Assembly (NCBI GenBank): GCA_007125005.1
Contig: SLDY01000049.1
Location: 1-48,162 of the forward strand
Source of the DNA: Natronohydrobacter sp.
GTDB taxonomy: Bacteria; Pseudomonadota; Alphaproteobacteria; Rhodobacterales; Rhodobacteraceae
Direction of reading: 5' to 3'
DNA: 48,162 nt
Shown: piece after piece, positions 39,392 through 48,162 of the stretch
How positions within the stretch are numbered: position 1 is the stretch's first letter
Layout of the letters: every line of letters starts with the position of its first letter
The notes under the pieces: generated by a model
Database searches by the model: none
What the model was told of the DNA's origin: nothing
The model's input: the letters and a program-made list of their open reading frames with translations, nothing else
Translations under genes and position numbers: made by a program

Positions 39392-39747
39392 GAGTTGGAG
39401 TAACTCGCTTACCACAAATCTGCGCAATACAAAAAACTGCAGCACACGCACCAAGTCGTGCGCTGCAGTCATACTCTGTATACTCGTTACTCAACGCTAT
39501 GCCATTCACCGGCAAATGCGTTCCCCTGCCCTCGGGCGCCTTTGCGAAAGGTTTGTCAGCCCGCTACTTAACTTGAGGCACCTGCTACATGGCCTGACAA
39601 AATGGGCATCGACTCCGAAATCAACTGGCAAACTGGAAAGCACGCGAACACCAATACGCGCGGGGTCACATTCGACATGACCCGAAGCTTGGTAGGTTTT
39701 TTCGGGGCTTTGATCTATCGATATTCAGTTTATTTAATATGAATAAA
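39392..39747. other. 356-bp gap with no gene seen
   Basis: Between the PepSY-like gene and trpB. A perfect inverted repeat AGTTTATT/AATAAACT at 39727-39749 overlaps the trpB stop, but there is no T-run beyond it on the minus strand, so it is not a clear terminator. Otherwise I see nothing I can support; the promoter of the PepSY-LuxR pair should lie here. Confidence 0.4.
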
Positions 39748-40980
39748 CTATAGTTTGTGCCCCATATCAAAGCCCAGATGCTTGGCGACAGTGAAGATAT
39801 CTTTGTCTCCGCGTCCGCACATATTCATGACCAGAAGATGATCCCGCGGCAACTCTGGCGCAATCTTGAGAACATGTGCCAACGCATGGCTCGGCTCCAG
39901 TGCCGGTATGATACCCTCCAGCGCACAGCTTGTCTGGAAGGCACTTAACGCTTCGTCATCCGTTATTGAAACATACTCCGCGCGCCCGATATCCTTGAGC
40001 CATGCATGTTCCGGCCCGATACCAGGATAATCGAGCCCTGCCGAAATTGAATGACCCTCAAGGATCTGACCATCCTCATCCTGCAGCAGATAGGTCCGGT
40101 TGCCATGCAGCACACCCGGACGCCCGCCTGTAAGTGATGCGCAGTGTTCCATCCGGTCATCAACGCCCTTGCCCCCGGCTTCCACGCCGATGATGGCTAC
40201 GCTCTTGTCATCGAGGAACGGGTAAAACAGCCCCATCGCATTCGAGCCGCCACCAATCGCGGCAATGATCGTGTCGGGCAGTCGCCCTTCACGCGCCATG
40301 AGTTGCTCCCGTGTCTCCTTGCCTATGATCGACTGGAAATCGCGCACCATTGCCGGATAGGGGTGTGGACCGGCCACAGTGCCAATGCAATAAAATGTAT
40401 CGCGCACATTCGTGACCCAATCGCGCAGCGCATCATTCATAGCATCCTTGAGTGTGCCGCGACCCGAGCGCACCGGCACAACTTCGGCGCCCAAGAGTCT
40501 CATCCGGAACACGTTAGGAGCCTGTCGCTCGACATCATGCGCGCCCATATAGACTACGCATTTCAACCCGAAGCGCGCGCAGACAGTGGCCGTGGCCACA
40601 CCATGCTGCCCTGCCCCAGTCTCGGCGATAATGCGGGTCTTGCCCATCCGCATGGCAAGCAGGATCTGGCCCAGCACATTGTTTATCTTATGCGCGCCGG
40701 TATGGTTCAGCTCGTCGCGCTTGAGATAGATTTTGGCACCACCGCAGTGTTCGGTAAGCCTTTCAGCAAAATATAGCGGCGACGGGCGACCAACATAATG
40801 CGTCCAAAGATCATCCATCTGTGCCCAGAAACTCTGATCTGTCTTGGCTCGCTCATACTCCGCTTCCAGTTCAAGGATCAGCGGCATCAGCGTTTCCGAG
40901 ACGAAGCGGCCACCATAGATGCCGAAACGACCCTGCTCATCGGGGCCTGTCATAAAGGAATTGATCAGATCATCGGGCAT
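39748..40980 (-). CDS. trpB: Tryptophan synthase beta chain
   Basis: PLP enzyme condensing indole and serine, 410 residues. The PLP lysine is in [13 protein letters not shown], the glycine-rich phosphate loop is GGGSNAMG, and NMCGRGDKD is at the C-terminus. AGAGGA precedes the ATG at 40980. trpA and trpF are not adjacent in this window; the gene stands downstream of a retropepsin. Confidence 0.97.
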   Translation of the reverse strand: MPDDLINSFMTGPDEQGRFGIYGGRFVSETLMPLILELEAEYERAKTDQSFWAQMDDLWTHYVGRPSPLYFAERLTEHCGGAKIYLKRDELNHTGAHKINNVLGQILLAMRMGKTRIIAETGAGQHGVATATVCARFGLKCVVYMGAHDVERQAPNVFRMRLLGAEVVPVRSGRGTLKDAMNDALRDWVTNVRDTFYCIGTVAGPHPYPAMVRDFQSIIGKETREQLMAREGRLPDTIIAAIGGGSNAMGLFYPFLDDKSVAIIGVEAGGKGVDDRMEHCASLTGGRPGVLHGNRTYLLQDEDGQILEGHSISAGLDYPGIGPEHAWLKDIGRAEYVSITDDEALSAFQTSCALEGIIPALEPSHALAHVLKIAPELPRDHLLVMNMCGRGDKDIFTVAKHLGFDMGHKL

Positions 40981-41057
40981 TGTCGGTCCTCTGGGTCACT
41001 TTCACTTCGTCCTATCGTCCGGGGGGCGGTCAGACAAGCAGATTGCGCCTGTGTGCA

Positions 41058-41642
41058 TTATCGCTCAAGGATAAGTCTGTCGCCTTCGATGGCGATGCGC
41101 GCATAGCGTCGCAGATAGCCCATTCCCAACAGGGAAATGTCCAGCTCGCCCTCATTGACAAACGCCGAAACGTTCTGGTCGCGGATTTCAAGATCGCCAT
41201 GCGCAAGCACGACCTCTTCAATTGTGACGCGGGCAATCCCGACAGTTCCGTTGGCAGTGCGCGCGCGCCCAAGATAGGCGAGGCTCTGCGGGTCGATCCC
41301 GACCCGCGCCGCATCTGCCTGCGAGAGCACAAGATCAGAGGCGCCAGTGTCGATGATAAAATCGACAGGAGTACCATTTACGCCAAGCTCAATATGAAAA
41401 TGCCCATTGCGTCCGGCCCACAATACAACTGAACCATCGCCAGCAACGGTTATACTGTTATCGCGTGTAAAATCTTGCCAGAGACCATAGCCTGCGGCAA
41501 CGCCCACAATGATCAGCCCCCACAAGATGAGATGCCGCAGGCTCTGGCCGATATTCTGCGTGCGCGCAATCAAGAAATAGCTGATCAGGACTGTCCCCCA
41601 GACGCCCAGATAGATCAGCCGCATGATCTGGTCACTATCCAT
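41058..41642 (-). CDS. Membrane-anchored retropepsin-like aspartic protease
   Basis: A 194-residue protein with two N-terminal membrane segments (about 7-27 and 37-55) and a retropepsin-type domain: the catalytic triad DTG in VDFIIDTGASDLVLS, followed by the hydrophobic flap region and a closing LLGMGYLRRYARIAIEG. It matches the clan AA, TIGR02281-type family. It is likely to be periplasmic and dimeric. The substrate is unknown. Confidence 0.85.
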   Translation of the reverse strand: MDSDQIMRLIYLGVWGTVLISYFLIARTQNIGQSLRHLILWGLIIVGVAAGYGLWQDFTRDNSITVAGDGSVVLWAGRNGHFHIELGVNGTPVDFIIDTGASDLVLSQADAARVGIDPQSLAYLGRARTANGTVGIARVTIEEVVLAHGDLEIRDQNVSAFVNEGELDISLLGMGYLRRYARIAIEGDRLILER

Positions 41643-41706
41643 TCTCTGCCCCGTCCCATCACCACTTCTATCATCTGGTATTCCCAGCCACAGAAGTCAT
41701 CTGTTT

Positions 41707-42873
41707 TCACGTCTGTGTGACATCATGATCATAGATCCAGTCAAATTTGCGCAAAGGCGCGCCAGGAAAGAACTTGCTGCCCATACGCAATACCTGATGC
41801 GCAATCTGCGCCAATGGCGGGCGCAGATGATAGTTGCGTGCATTGCTGTTGGCAGCCTCTACCACGCGGATCACGCGAGCTTGGCGGGCTTTCTGATAGC
41901 CGGCCAGCGCTGATGGCATGTCAGACGAAAGCTCGAGCATCCGCGCCAGCACGAATGCATCCTCCAACGCCATGTTAGCCCCCTGCGCCATGAACGGTAA
42001 TGTCGGATGTGCCGCATCACCCAGAAGCGCCGCGTGATCCCCATGCCAGTAATTCGCAACCTCATGTCGAAAGAGGCCCCAAAGCCACAGTTGCTCGACT
42101 TGCGCCAACCAGTCGGGCACCGGGCCACCAAAGCCCTTAAAGGCTGCGCGCAGATTCGTCGGGGAGTCGGGATGATGCCACCCCTCTTGCACCCAGTCGC
42201 GGCGCTCCTCAACGGCCACGATGTTTCGCAGCGCACCTTCCCGCAATGGATAGCTCACAAGATGCCGCCCGGGCCCCATGAAGACCTGCGCCTCCGGCGC
42301 AGCATCTGGTTCACAGGGGATCAGCGCGCGCCAAGCAACCTGTCCGGTGAAAAAGGTTTTTGCCAGGCTTGCCGGGTTCAGAGCGGGGCGCAATACAGAA
42401 TGCAGCCCGTCTGCGCCGAGCAGAAGATCCGCTGAAAGCTTTTCTCCCCCTTCAAGAGCAACCGATGGGCGTGAGCCTTGCAAAAAAACTTCACTTGCAC
42501 GGGCGACAAAGCGCGTTTCAAGCCCGTTGCATCCTCCTTCCAGCACAGAAATGAGATCTGCACGGTGGATCAGGTGAAATCCGGGGCCGCAATGCGGGAG
42601 ACCAAGACGCAGCACACTTGTGCCCTTCCTGCCCTCGCGCAGCACAACAGCGTTGCTACGCAAGCTAACTGCCTCCAACGCCCGGCCCTGGCCCAATGCC
42701 CCAACAACCCGCGCGCCATTCGGGCTGATCTGGATCCCGGCGCCTACCTCCAAAAATCCTCCAGCCTGTTCAAGCAGGCACACAGAGGCACCACGTTGCA
42801 GAAGTGCCGCCGAGACAGCAAGCCCCGCCACGCCGCCCCCGATAACGATCACTTCAAGCCCGGAAAGCCGCAT
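41707..42873 (-). CDS. FAD-dependent aromatic monooxygenase
   Basis: A 388-residue flavoprotein monooxygenase. The Rossmann loop is VIGGGVAGLAVSAALL, the middle motif is LLLGADGLHSVLR (DG), and the FAD ribityl motif is LLGDAAHPTLPFMAQGANMALEDA. The closest functional families are salicylate/3-hydroxybenzoate hydroxylases; UbiH-type quinone hydroxylases are a possible alternative. Substrate not known. It follows dksA on the same strand beyond a terminator, and reads toward the retropepsin gene. Confidence 0.88.
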   Translation of the reverse strand: MRLSGLEVIVIGGGVAGLAVSAALLQRGASVCLLEQAGGFLEVGAGIQISPNGARVVGALGQGRALEAVSLRSNAVVLREGRKGTSVLRLGLPHCGPGFHLIHRADLISVLEGGCNGLETRFVARASEVFLQGSRPSVALEGGEKLSADLLLGADGLHSVLRPALNPASLAKTFFTGQVAWRALIPCEPDAAPEAQVFMGPGRHLVSYPLREGALRNIVAVEERRDWVQEGWHHPDSPTNLRAAFKGFGGPVPDWLAQVEQLWLWGLFRHEVANYWHGDHAALLGDAAHPTLPFMAQGANMALEDAFVLARMLELSSDMPSALAGYQKARQARVIRVVEAANSNARNYHLRPPLAQIAHQVLRMGSKFFPGAPLRKFDWIYDHDVTQT

Positions 42874-42893
42874 TCACTAACCTTGATATACTA

Positions 42894-42924
42894 AAACACC
42901 GGGCCAATTACGCGCCCGGTGTTT
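42894..42924 (-). terminator. Rho-independent terminator of dksA
   Basis: Stem AAACACCGGGC/GCCCGGTGTTT (11 bp, 42894-42904 and 42914-42924) with a 9-base loop. Read on the minus strand it ends in T residues. It lies between dksA and the FAD monooxygenase. Confidence 0.85.
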
Positions 42925-42961
42925 CTCTGTTCATTGCATTTTTGCCGGATCAGCAAGGCGC

Positions 42962-43384
42962 TTAATCGTCGCGGTGGACGCGCTCGTTACGTTCATGCGC
43001 TTCCTGCGCCTGCAAGGTCATGGTGGCGATTGGACGTGCATCCAGACGTTTGAGCGATATTCTCTCACCCGTCGCTTCGCAATAACCGAACTCGCCGTTC
43101 TCTATGCGGCGCAAAGCAGCATCAATCTTCGAAATGAGTTTGCGCTGGCGATCACGGGTGCGCAATTCCAGGGCCCTGTCAGTCTCTTCCGAAGCGCGAT
43201 CGGCCACATCGGGAATGTTGCGACTGGAATTGGCGAGTTCCGCGAGCGTTTCCTGACTTCCCTTGAGGATATCTTCCTTCCAAACGATTAGCTTGCGGCG
43301 GAAGTACTCAAGCTGGCGCTCATTCATGAAAGGTTCGTCTTCGGCTGGTCGATAATCTTCCGGAAGAAATACTTCTGGTTTCAT
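42962..43384 (-). CDS. dksA: RNA polymerase-binding protein DksA, single-Cys type
   Basis: Secondary-channel regulator acting with ppGpp, 140 residues. The coiled coil with its acidic tip (RNIPDVADRASEETDRALELRTRDR) is intact. The zinc finger keeps one cysteine: GEFGYCEATGERISLKRLDARPIA has C, then T, A and A in place of the other three. That is the R. sphaeroides-like state. ATG 43384 has AGGAG 7 bases upstream and gives the family N-terminus MKPEVFLPEDYRP; an ATG at 43432 would add 16 residues. Confidence 0.93.
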   Translation of the reverse strand: MKPEVFLPEDYRPAEDEPFMNERQLEYFRRKLIVWKEDILKGSQETLAELANSSRNIPDVADRASEETDRALELRTRDRQRKLISKIDAALRRIENGEFGYCEATGERISLKRLDARPIATMTLQAQEAHERNERVHRDD

Positions 43385-43624
43385 GCCCCGCTCCTGTGTC
43401 TCAAGCGGATCATAAGTGTTGAGGTTTCCCATCTTGATTCACCTATATCCCGCACTCTACGCGCCGGATAGCGGATGCACCCGCAATTGTCACGCCTTTT
43501 CATATAGCGCTGCATGTGCAATCCCAGAAGTTGTCGCCCTCATACCTTGCCGCGCTCTCGGGGGCAGGCTAGGTTGCTGCAGACACGCGCTTTTTGACCG
43601 CGCATTGATTTATCAGGGACAGCG

Positions 43625-44467
43625 ATGCGATTTACCTCTACGAAGAACTACATTGCTAGCGATGACCTGCAAGTGGCCGTCAATGCCGCTGTCACCCTGC
43701 AACGCCCGCTGCTGGTCAAGGGAGAGCCGGGAACTGGCAAAACCGAATTAGCAGTGCAGATCGCGACCTCGCTTGACTTGCCGATGATCGAATGGTCGAT
43801 CAAATCCACCACGCGGGCTCAACAGGGACTTTACGAATACGATGCAGTCTCGCGCCTGCGCGACAGCCAGCTTGGCGACCCGCGCGTGAACGATGTGCGC
43901 AATTACATCCGCAAGGGAAAGCTCTGGCAGGCTTTCGAGGCCGATTCCCGCGTAGTGTTGTTGATTGACGAGATTGACAAAGCCGATATCGAATTTCCCA
44001 ATGACCTGCTCCAGGAACTCGATAAGATGGAGTTCTTTGTATATGAGACCGGTGAGACCATCCGGGCAAAGCAGCGCCCGATCGTGATCATCACCTCGAA
44101 CAATGAAAAAGATTTGCCGGATGCTTTTTTGCGACGCTGCTTTTTCCACTATATCCGCTTTCCGGATCCCGAAACGCTGAAGGCAATCGTCGAAGTGCAT
44201 TTCCCGGCGATCAAGCCAGCGCTATTGGCGGCAGCACTCACACAATTCTACGAATTGCGTGAGACGCCCGGGCTGAAAAAGAAACCCTCCACATCAGAGG
44301 TTCTGGACTGGTTGAAACTGTTACTGGCCGAGGATCTTTCGCCAGAAGACCTGAAACGTGACGGGGTGAATGCATTACCCAAACTCTATGGTGCATTACT
44401 GAAAAACGAGCAGGACGTGCATCTGTTCGAGCGGTTGGCTTTCATGGCGCGCAGGCAGGGGCGGTAG
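43625..44467 (+). CDS. MoxR-family AAA+ ATPase
   Basis: A 280-residue AAA+ ATPase. Walker A is GEPGTGKTELA (about 37-47), Walker B VVLLIDEIDKAD, sensor 1 IITSNNEKDLPDAFLRRC. MoxR ATPases usually work with a VWA-domain partner to mature metalloenzymes or complexes; the CoxE-like VWA protein lies 2 kb downstream. AGGGAC precedes the ATG. It is divergent from dksA. Confidence 0.93.
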   Translation: MRFTSTKNYIASDDLQVAVNAAVTLQRPLLVKGEPGTGKTELAVQIATSLDLPMIEWSIKSTTRAQQGLYEYDAVSRLRDSQLGDPRVNDVRNYIRKGKLWQAFEADSRVVLLIDEIDKADIEFPNDLLQELDKMEFFVYETGETIRAKQRPIVIITSNNEKDLPDAFLRRCFFHYIRFPDPETLKAIVEVHFPAIKPALLAAALTQFYELRETPGLKKKPSTSEVLDWLKLLLAEDLSPEDLKRDGVNALPKLYGALLKNEQDVHLFERLAFMARRQGR

Positions 44468-44475
44468 GGGATCGC

Positions 44476-44922
44476 ATGACCTTCGAGATACGCAAGCTCC
44501 ACCCAAACGATCGCGGGCAATGGGCCCTGCTTTGGAAGGACTATCTGGCCTTCTATAAAACCGAACTCCCGCAGGGAATTTACGATGCGACCTTCGATGC
44601 TTTCTTCACTGAAGGTGAGCACCACCCTCGCTGCCTTGTGGCGGATCAGGCGGGTGAACTTCTCGGGATCGTGCATTTCATCCACCACGCGCATTGCTGG
44701 AAGCCGGAGGGCGTGATTTACCTGCAAGACCTCTTTACGCAGCCGCGAGCGCGCGGCACGGGCATTGCGCGCGCTTTGATAGAGGCTGTCTATGCTGACG
44801 CAGATAAGCGCGGTGCGCCATATGTCTATTGGCTCACACAGGATTTCAATCACACTGCGCGCAAGCTCTACGACCAGGTCGGGATGCTGACCCCATTTCT
44901 AAAGTATCAGCGCCCGCAATGA
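44476..44922 (+). CDS. GNAT N-acetyltransferase
   Basis: A 148-residue acetyltransferase with the acetyl-CoA loop RARGTGIARALIEAVY and the preceding beta strand VIYLQDLFTQP. The acceptor is unknown. It lies 8 bp after moxR and overlaps the next gene by ATGA. Confidence 0.88.
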   Translation: MTFEIRKLHPNDRGQWALLWKDYLAFYKTELPQGIYDATFDAFFTEGEHHPRCLVADQAGELLGIVHFIHHAHCWKPEGVIYLQDLFTQPRARGTGIARALIEAVYADADKRGAPYVYWLTQDFNHTARKLYDQVGMLTPFLKYQRPQ

Positions 44923-46277
44923 GAGTTTTCTTCATTTTTGCAGGGCTCAGTGCGTTGGTGGCTTGTGCGGCTCCGGATATGGAGCCAGCGCCAAGGATCG
45001 ATCTGTCCGTGCAGTCACGCGCAATCAGTTCCGCAGCCCTCTTCGGCGCGCCACGGCCCTTGCCGACAGAGCGCAGCAATTTTCAGATAGCTGAGGATAT
45101 ACTTGAACTTGGTTTCAGGTTGGAATCGGGGCGTGAGATCCCGCATTTTTCCCGGTTCGAGGAGCCGGTTTCTTTGCGCCTTTCCGGTAGTCTGCCACCA
45201 CTCGCAGCGATAGAGACAGAAAGACTGTTGTTTCGGCTGCGCTCCGAAGCAGGTATCGACATTCGACGGGTCGATGCAGGCCCTGCACAAATCGTTGTCG
45301 AATTTGTGCCGCGCACGGAGATGCGGCGGCTGGTTCCGGACGCCGCTTGTTTTGTGCTCCCGAATATCTCGAGCTGGGATGAGTTCCGGGCCGCACCGAG
45401 ATCAGACAGATTGGACTGGGCGCGGGTAATCGAACGCGAAAAGGCGCTGGTTATCGCTCCGGCAGATAGCACAGTGCAAGAGATGCGAGATTGCCTTCAT
45501 GAAGAAGTAGCCCAAGCCATGGGGCCACTGAATGACCTGTTCCGAATTGGCGAAACGGTCTTCAACGATGATAACTTCCAATCAGTACTGACGGGTTTCG
45601 ACATGCTGGTGCTGAGGGTCTGGACGCATCCCTCGCTTAGTTCCGGCATGAGCAGAAACGAGGTAGCGCAGCGACTGCCGAGGATCCTTGCCCAACTAAA
45701 CCCGCGCGGCACACGCGCGAGCGCAAATATACCTATCGATCCGCTTCCAACTCCTCGCGCATGGACAGTCGCGATTGAAGAGGCTCTGGGTGCGCGAAGC
45801 CGCAGGCAGAGTTTTTCATTTGCGCAAGCCGCTTTGCGGATCGCCTTGAATGAAGGTTGGCGCGATGAGAGGCTCGCATTCAACCTCTTTCTTGCTGCGC
45901 GCTTTGCCCCACCGGGCGAAGGTGTGCAGGCGCTGGATGCCCTGGCAACGGCTGCCTCAATTTATGGCTCTCGTCCTGGAGGTTCCGTCCCGCGTGCGCA
46001 TGTAGAAATGCATTTGGCTGCACAGGCGCTCGCCTCCGGGCAAGATGCGATTGTGTTGCGCCTGACCCAATCTGCAATCGAGCCTGCGCGTCGCAGTGAG
46101 AATGGCGCACTTGTTGCAACACTCATGCTCCTGCGCGCTCAAGCGCTGGAGCGGACGGGGCGCGTAGCAGAAGCCGAAAGATTACGGCGCGAATCGCTGC
46201 CCTACGCACTTTTCGGCTTCGGATCACAGGAAGCCGCAGATAGTAGACGCGCCGAAATCAAAGCTTTGATCCAATGA
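44919..46277 (+). CDS. DUF2927 lipoprotein
   Basis: A 452-residue protein with a lipoprotein signal: hydrophobic start MRVFFIFAGLSALVAC, lipobox LVAC, lipidated cysteine about residue 16. The DUF2927 region is recognisable from CLHEEVAQAMGPLNDLFRIGETVFNDDNFQSVLTGFD and LRVWTHPSLSSG. The C-terminal third is helical and repeat-like. The ATG lies in the GNAT stop overlap. Probably anchored in the inner or outer membrane. Function unknown. Confidence 0.85.
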   Translation: MRVFFIFAGLSALVACAAPDMEPAPRIDLSVQSRAISSAALFGAPRPLPTERSNFQIAEDILELGFRLESGREIPHFSRFEEPVSLRLSGSLPPLAAIETERLLFRLRSEAGIDIRRVDAGPAQIVVEFVPRTEMRRLVPDAACFVLPNISSWDEFRAAPRSDRLDWARVIEREKALVIAPADSTVQEMRDCLHEEVAQAMGPLNDLFRIGETVFNDDNFQSVLTGFDMLVLRVWTHPSLSSGMSRNEVAQRLPRILAQLNPRGTRASANIPIDPLPTPRAWTVAIEEALGARSRRQSFSFAQAALRIALNEGWRDERLAFNLFLAARFAPPGEGVQALDALATAASIYGSRPGGSVPRAHVEMHLAAQALASGQDAIVLRLTQSAIEPARRSENGALVATLMLLRAQALERTGRVAEAERLRRESLPYALFGFGSQEAADSRRAEIKALIQ

Positions 46278-46291
46278 AGGAACTGTAGAGA

Positions 46292-46456
46292 ATGATTGTT
46301 ATTCTGGGCGCTATCGCTGGTGCAATGTGGGGTGTTCGTTCATCGCGGCAACGCAACGGCGACCGAAAGGATATAGCGCAATATGCTGCCGTGGGTGGCA
46401 TTCTTGGGGGGCTTATCGGTCTTTTCGTAACCATCGGAATCGAAAAAATCCTTTGA
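46292..46456 (+). CDS. 54-residue two-helix membrane protein
   Basis: A small gene in the 180-bp space between the DUF2927 and VWA genes. The product has a hydrophobic start (MIVILGAIAGAMWGV), a basic central part (RSSRQRNGDRKD) and a second glycine-rich helix (YAAVGGILGGLIGLFVTIGI). AAGGAA lies 9 bases before the ATG, and the stop is 5 bp before the VWA start. Such proteins in relatives are sometimes mislabelled apolipoprotein acyltransferase; I see no basis for that. Confidence 0.65.
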   Translation: MIVILGAIAGAMWGVRSSRQRNGDRKDIAQYAAVGGILGGLIGLFVTIGIEKIL

Positions 46457-46461
46457 GATAA

Positions 46462-47646
46462 ATGTTTCTCTCCTTCTTTCAGTCGCTGCGTGATCATGCT
46501 GTCCCGGTAACGCTTCGGGAATTTCTTGCGTTTCTGGAAGCGGTCCAGAGCGGACTCGTGACATACGATATCGAAGGCTTCTACTATCTCGCCCGCACAG
46601 CGATGGTGAAAGACGAGCGCCATCTCGACCGCTTCGACCGCGCGTTCGCGCATAGCTTCAAGGGTCTCGAAGATATAAGCCTCGATCAGATATTGGACGC
46701 GGTAAACCTGCCGACTGACTGGTTAAAGAAGATGGCAGAAAAACACTTATCACAAGAGGAGCGCGCCCAGATCGAGGCTTTGGGCGGCTTCGACAAACTG
46801 ATGGAGACACTGCGAAAGAGATTGGCAGAGCAAAAGGATCGCCATCAGGGCGGGAATAAATGGATCGGGACTGCAGGCACCTCACCTTTTGGCGCCTATG
46901 GATATAACCCGGAAGGCATACGCATAGGCCAGGACGGTTCACGCCATCGTCGTGCTGTAAAGGTGTGGGATAAACGCGAATTCCGAAATCTGGACGACAA
47001 AGTGGAGCTGGGCACCCGCAACATAAAGATTGCACTTAAACGCTTACGCAAATGGGCCCGAGATGGCGCGCAGGAAGAACTCGATCTAGATGGCACGATC
47101 CGTTCGACCGCGGAACAGGGTTGGTTGGATGTTCGAACCAGACCAGAGCGACGAAACGCAGTCAAGGTTCTGCTTTTGCTTGATATCGGCGGCTCCATGG
47201 ATGACCATATCCGTGCTGTGGAAGAACTTTTCAGCGCGGCGAAATCCGAATTCAAGCATTTCGAGTATTATTACTTTCACAACTGCCTTTATGAATCCGT
47301 CTGGCGCGACAATGCAAGACGCTGGACCGAGCGCCTGCCAACATGGGATCTGTTGCGCAGTTATGGCAGCGATTGGAAATGCATCTTTGTCGGAGATGCG
47401 GCTATGTCACCCTATGAAATACTCTATCCGGGCGGTGCCAATGAGCATTGGAACGAGGAATCGGGAGAGCGCTGGCTCAGGCGTGCGCGTGCACAGTGGC
47501 CCGACCATCTCTGGATCAATCCCACACCCGAAGCGAATTGGCGCCACACACAGTCAATCAATATGGTTTCCGAGATTTTCGAAGGCCGCATGGTGCCAAT
47601 GACGCTGGATGGCCTGTCGCGCGGAATCAAGATGCTTGGGCGCTGA
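46462..47646 (+). CDS. VWA/CoxE-type protein, MoxR partner
   Basis: A 394-residue protein with a C-terminal von Willebrand A domain. The metal site starts as LLLLDIGGSMDDH, a DxGGS form of the DxSxS motif, with VGDAAMSPYEILYPGG after it. The N-terminal half is helical (CoxE-like) and contains GTSPFGAYGYNPEGIRIG. It should be the functional partner of the MoxR ATPase at the start of this run of genes. It starts 5 bp after the small membrane protein gene. Confidence 0.9.
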   Translation: MFLSFFQSLRDHAVPVTLREFLAFLEAVQSGLVTYDIEGFYYLARTAMVKDERHLDRFDRAFAHSFKGLEDISLDQILDAVNLPTDWLKKMAEKHLSQEERAQIEALGGFDKLMETLRKRLAEQKDRHQGGNKWIGTAGTSPFGAYGYNPEGIRIGQDGSRHRRAVKVWDKREFRNLDDKVELGTRNIKIALKRLRKWARDGAQEELDLDGTIRSTAEQGWLDVRTRPERRNAVKVLLLLDIGGSMDDHIRAVEELFSAAKSEFKHFEYYYFHNCLYESVWRDNARRWTERLPTWDLLRSYGSDWKCIFVGDAAMSPYEILYPGGANEHWNEESGERWLRRARAQWPDHLWINPTPEANWRHTQSINMVSEIFEGRMVPMTLDGLSRGIKMLGR

Positions 47647-47787
47647 CATTGCATGAGATACGCGCTCTAAATAAATGATAAATAAGCAAAAAAATGCCGA
47701 TACATTTGCATTCGGTGAAAACGCACCTTAGGTCTCTTGGCGACGCGGAAGATACAAACTCCCGCGCGCAACATACAGGAGAGATAT

Positions 47788-48162
47788 ATGAAACTGCACA
47801 CCCTTCTAAGCACAACGCTGCTTGCCACTGTCTTGGCAACTTCGCCGCTTCTGGCGCCCAATGTCAGTGCACAAGAGCATGTGGAGGGCGCCGAACTTGT
47901 TGCGGATGAAAACAAGGTTGATGCTTTCATCACGGCAGCGCTTGCAGTCGCTCAAACGCGTCAGACCTATATGGCACAACTCGAGCAAACGACTGATGAG
48001 GATGCTCAAATGCAGATCGTTCAGGAGGCTGATGCTGCAATCCTGACGGTCGTCGAAGAGACGCCTGACATCACCGTGGACGAGTACATTGCAATAGGTG
48101 AGGCTGCAGCCGCTGACCCGGAACTGGCTGCAATGATCGACGCACGTTTCGCCGAGCGACAC
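47788..48162 (+). CDS. DUF4168 secreted protein, cut by the window end
   Basis: 125 codons with no stop before the window edge. A signal peptide (MKLHTLLSTTLLATVLA, site near VSA at about residue 28) is followed by a helical DUF4168-like domain: VDAFITAALAVAQTRQTYMAQLEQ and ITVDEYIAIGEAAAADPELAAMI. AGGAG lies 7 bases upstream. Function of the family unknown. Confidence 0.8.
   Translation, partial: MKLHTLLSTTLLATVLATSPLLAPNVSAQEHVEGAELVADENKVDAFITAALAVAQTRQTYMAQLEQTTDEDAQMQIVQEADAAILTVVEETPDITVDEYIAIGEAAAADPELAAMIDARFAERH

Noticed and set aside
39727-39749. Hairpin over the trpB stop as terminator
   Set aside because: AT-rich stem without a T-run on the relevant strand.
46292-46456. Apolipoprotein acyltransferase label for the 54-residue protein
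   Set aside because: It is far too small and has no Lnt motif.

Overview
The window reads as a chromosomal segment of an alphaproteobacterium of the Rhodobacteraceae (Rhodobacter/Roseobacter) type. The evidence is a DUF1153/SciP gene directly upstream of ctrA, a ProRS without the editing insertion, a DksA with a degenerate zinc finger, an RpoH of the short-N-terminus (RpoHII-like) type, a VWA/CoxE gene near a MoxR ATPase, and several DUF families typical of that group (DUF2125, DUF2237, DUF2332, DUF2927). Coding density is high. I see no rRNA, tRNA, IS element, prophage or CRISPR array. These assignments come from reading translations; no database search was run.

Layout. 1-8.4 kb: valS, then a MarR-type regulator with a C-terminal cysteine cluster divergent from a sigma-32 gene (shared palindrome between them), a VanZ-like gene, DUF2125, a ChaC-type gamma-glutamylcyclotransferase, and a proS-hemerythrin pair. 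8.6-14.4 kb: fabF-mltG, DUF2237, then rplY and pth-DUF2332 with an opposite-strand IsdG-like heme monooxygenase between rplY and pth. 14.6-21.0 kb: purB, a small secreted Cys protein with a strong terminator, a solitary FliG homologue, an acetate kinase fused in frame to a PduL-type phosphotransacylase, and divergent pgm. 21.0-24.4 kb: a NifU-like protein, hisI, and the tRNA-modification pair trmFO-gluQRS.

24.2-30 kb is the cell-cycle and DNA-repair segment. All genes lie on the minus strand in the order sciP, ctrA, ligA, recG, then a 32-codon membrane-peptide gene. That gene is preceded by an exact GAAC-N7-GAAC alphaproteobacterial LexA box plus a 7/8 second copy, and followed by a strong terminator. 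I consider this peptide the best candidate for an undescribed element: an SOS-induced membrane peptide comparable in kind to Caulobacter SidA or E. coli TisB.

30-38.5 kb: mnmA, pdxA-rsmA, a secreted protein of unknown function, an intergenic region with an FNR-type box and a candidate about 100-nt sRNA carrying a C-rich anti-Shine-Dalgarno stretch, a protein with an alpha/beta-hydrolase-like elbow lacking its serine, and pyrC-fkbM-pyrE coupled by 4-base overlaps. 38.5-48.2 kb: a membrane-anchored LuxR-type regulator with a PepSY-like partner, trpB, a retropepsin, an FAD monooxygenase, dksA, then a plus-strand run moxR-GNAT-DUF2927 lipoprotein-54-aa membrane protein-VWA/CoxE, and a DUF4168 gene cut by the window end.

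Recurring themes are tRNA and translation quality (valS, proS, pth, rplY, trmFO, gluQRS, mnmA, rsmA), stress and redox control (RpoH, MarR with Cys cluster, DksA, FNR box), and CtrA/SOS control.
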